Of a stretch of 14,674 nt of DNA, positions 13,009-14,674 are shown in pieces; within the stretch, counting starts at the first letter, position 1, and each line of letters begins with the position of its first letter. The notes under the pieces were generated by a model. The model was not told the origin of the DNA and ran no database searches. It saw only the letters and a list, made by a program, of their open reading frames with translations. Origin of the DNA: Nitrospirota bacterium (GTDB lineage Bacteria; Nitrospirota; Thermodesulfovibrionia; UBA6902; DSMQ01); assembly GCA_016207865.1 (NCBI GenBank), contig JACQZD010000215.1:1-14674 (forward strand), read 5' to 3'. The position numbers and the translations under genes are program-made.

Positions 13009-14427
13009 ATGGCAATGTTAACAGTAGATGATATTGTGCAGGCCACAGGGGGAAAATTGATTTCAGGGGGCACGGGTTCATTTACAGGCGCGTCTATTGA
13101 CTCAAGGACCATCAATAATGGCGAGTTATTCTTTGCGCTTAAGGGCCCGACATTTGACGGTCATGATTTTCTCCCTGATGTTGTTTCAAAAGGCGCGGGA
13201 GGCGCTGTTGTAGACAGGAATACGCGATTCAAGATTCAAGATATGCCAGGCGGCAGGCAGGACCCGCGATTCACGGTAATTGCGGTTGAGGATACACTGA
13301 AGGCGCTTCAGGACTCAGCGCATTTTTTAAGGATAAGACGGGACCTGCCGGTGATTGCGGTCACCGGCAGCAATGGTAAAACGACGACAAAGGAAATGAT
13401 ATACAGGATTCTTTCAGGCCGTTACCGCGTGCTTAAGAATGAGGGGAATTTAAACAATCATATCGGAGTGCCGCTTAGTTTTATGAAAATTAAGCCTGAT
13501 GACAAGGCGGCTGTTCTTGAATTCGGAATGAGCGCGCCCGGCGAAATAAGAATGCTTTGCGAGATGATGGCTCCGGCGTACGGCGTAATTACAAATATAG
13601 GGCCCGCACATATCGGGAAACTCGGCAGTCTTGAGGCGGTAAGGAGCGCAAAGCTTGAAATCCTTGAAGGCCTTCAGACGGCAGTCCTTAATGCGGATGA
13701 TGATTTTCTGATGCAGGGGGTGAAAGGCTTTAAGGGCAGAATGGTTACATTTTCAATAAACAATGACGCTCATGTAAGAGGGGAAAATATCGCGGTGGGG
13801 GACACGGGAAGCCGGTTTACTCTTGCAATCAGAGGGAACGCAAGGGTTAAGGTCCATCTTCATACCCACGGGGTGTTTAACATATATAACGCCCTTGCGG
13901 CATCTGCCGTTTGCTATTCCCTCGGCATGACGGCAGGGGAAATAAAAACAGCGCTTGAAGAATACAGTGCCTTTTCTTCAAGGTTTGAGGTCATAAAAAG
14001 CGGAGGCGTTACGCTGATAAATGATTCTTACAATGCAAATCCGCAGTCAATGAAAGAGGCGATAAAAGGACTTGGCAGTTTTAAGGGCGGCGGAAGGCTG
14101 GTTGCGGTATTGGGTGATATGAATGAATTGGGTGAGTTCTCAGGGGAGCTTCACAGGACCATCGGCGGTGAGGTAACGGCGGCGGGCCTTGATGTGTTTG
14201 TCGCAGTCGGGAAAATGATGAGCCTTGCCGCGGAAGAAGGTCAAAGGCAGAGGAACGGCAGGAAGATTCTTACTCCTGAAATTTATAAATTTAATGATGT
14301 ATCAGATGCAGGACAGAGGATTCTTGACATTATCAGGCATGGCGATACGGTGCTTGTGAAAGGCTCCCGTTCAATGACCATGGAAAAGATAGTAGAGAAA
14401 ATCAGGGGGAGGGAAACGGAATGTTAG
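13009..14427 (+). CDS. murF: UDP-N-acetylmuramoyl-tripeptide--D-alanyl-D-alanine ligase
   Basis: This cytoplasmic ATP-dependent ligase adds D-Ala-D-Ala to complete the UDP-MurNAc-pentapeptide. The N-terminal substrate domain is recognisable by GASIDSRTINNGELFFALKG (27-46). The ATP-binding domain has P-loop GSNGKTT (120-126), KNEGNLNNHIGVP and EFGMSAPGEI. The C-terminal domain has NDSYNANPQSM (338-348), LGDMNELGE (369-377) and KGSRSMTME (451-459). Length 472 is normal to slightly long. Residues 73-86 look inserted (see the duplicated flanks at 13223-13273). ATG 13009 and ATG 13015 are both possible starts, and neither has a good ribosome site. The last bases overlap mraY by seven. Confidence 0.96.
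   Translation: MAMLTVDDIVQATGGKLISGGTGSFTGASIDSRTINNGELFFALKGPTFDGHDFLPDVVSKGAGGAVVDRNTRFKIQDMPGGRQDPRFTVIAVEDTLKALQDSAHFLRIRRDLPVIAVTGSNGKTTTKEMIYRILSGRYRVLKNEGNLNNHIGVPLSFMKIKPDDKAAVLEFGMSAPGEIRMLCEMMAPAYGVITNIGPAHIGKLGSLEAVRSAKLEILEGLQTAVLNADDDFLMQGVKGFKGRMVTFSINNDAHVRGENIAVGDTGSRFTLAIRGNARVKVHLHTHGVFNIYNALAASAVCYSLGMTAGEIKTALEEYSAFSSRFEVIKSGGVTLINDSYNANPQSMKEAIKGLGSFKGGGRLVAVLGDMNELGEFSGELHRTIGGEVTAAGLDVFVAVGKMMSLAAEEGQRQRNGRKILTPEIYKFNDVSDAGQRILDIIRHGDTVLVKGSRSMTMEKIVEKIRGRETEC
13223..13273 (+). repeat. Probable 42-bp in-frame insertion with 9-bp direct flanks inside murF
   Basis: CGCGATTCA occurs at 13223-13231 and again at 13265-13273, exactly 42 bp (14 codons) apart, so the protein reads Arg-Phe at 73-74 and again at 87-88. 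Within it, ATTCAAG is repeated twice in tandem (13227-13240). It falls in the N-terminal domain between conserved AVVDR and VIAVEDTL, where family members usually have a shorter linker. Removing one flank plus the interior would keep the frame. Confidence 0.55.
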
Positions 14428-14674
14428 CCGCCCTTCTTTACGGCCTGCATGATTGGTTTTCGCCGTTTAATCTTTTCCGTTACATTACATTCAGGACTAC
14501 GCTTTGCGTGATTACTGCGCTTTGCCTGAGTTTTATTCTTGCGCCGAGCGTGATAGGAAGACTGAAAAAATTCAGCGTTACGCAATATATAAGGGATGAC
14601 GGGCCGAAGAGTCATCTTACTAAAACAGGAACGCCGACAATGGGCGGCGTCTTAATCCTGTCATCAATAATTAT
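14421..14674 (+). CDS. mraY: Phospho-N-acetylmuramoyl-pentapeptide transferase, N-terminal part
   Basis: This integral membrane enzyme moves phospho-MurNAc-pentapeptide from UDP to undecaprenyl phosphate, making lipid I. Only about 84 codons are present; the window ends inside the gene. The start MLAALLYGLHDWFSPFNLFRYITFRT is typical. It is followed by a first membrane segment (about 24-45) and the family hallmark IRDDGPKSHLTKTGTPTMGG (58-77). A second membrane segment is just beginning. A GGGGGAGGG stretch at 14405-14413 serves as ribosome site. The ATG lies within murF, overlapping its end by seven bases, so translation is probably coupled. This frame was read directly from the sequence, because it has no stop in the window. 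Confidence 0.95.
   Translation, partial: MLAALLYGLHDWFSPFNLFRYITFRTTLCVITALCLSFILAPSVIGRLKKFSVTQYIRDDGPKSHLTKTGTPTMGGVLILSSII

Overview
The window holds two conserved housekeeping clusters that meet tail-to-tail at about position 6480, plus an unusual load of short repeats. Positions 38-6478 (+) read ilvB-ilvN-ilvC-psd-pssA-leuA: the first two steps of branched-chain amino acid synthesis, a two-gene phosphatidylethanolamine module, and the committed step of leucine synthesis. This order is familiar from Geobacter-type Desulfobacterota and from Nitrospirota. MurE carries the DNPR motif of meso-diaminopimelate-adding enzymes, which together with phosphatidylserine decarboxylase indicates a Gram-negative envelope. 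A Nitrospirota or Desulfobacterota-like bacterium is my best guess from gene order and moderate GC; it is an inference.

xerD lies on the minus strand (6484-7359), convergent with leuA. From 7544 the division and cell-wall (dcw) cluster begins on the plus strand: a near-consensus sigma-70 promoter, three GTGG boxes at 10-bp spacing (the expected MraZ operator), then mraZ-rsmH-ftsL-ftsI-murE-murF-mraY, with mraY cut by the window end. Several junctions overlap by a few bases (rsmH/ftsL, ftsI/murE, murF/mraY). Two do not: a 151-bp structured stretch before ftsI, and a 189-bp repeat-bearing stretch before murF.

Most noteworthy observations: (1) ilvB is broken by an out-of-frame deletion of about 53 bp that removes the conserved GGLGTMG region. 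(2) Four successive intergenic gaps in the ilv-leu cluster share one architecture: tandem copies of a 7-10 nt unit followed at once by copies of its reverse complement, starting at or next to the upstream stop codon. Sequences differ from gap to gap. (3) Low-complexity or repeat-like segments sit in frame inside psd, murE and murF. (4) A segment before ftsI resembles the 3' half of a TPP aptamer and overlaps a hairpin followed by seven T residues. (5) Psd has Ser-Ser where Gly-Ser is expected at the self-cleavage site.

I see no wholly new multi-gene system. The novelty is in the repeat architecture and the ftsL-ftsI spacer. No tRNA, rRNA, CRISPR array or transposase gene was recognised.
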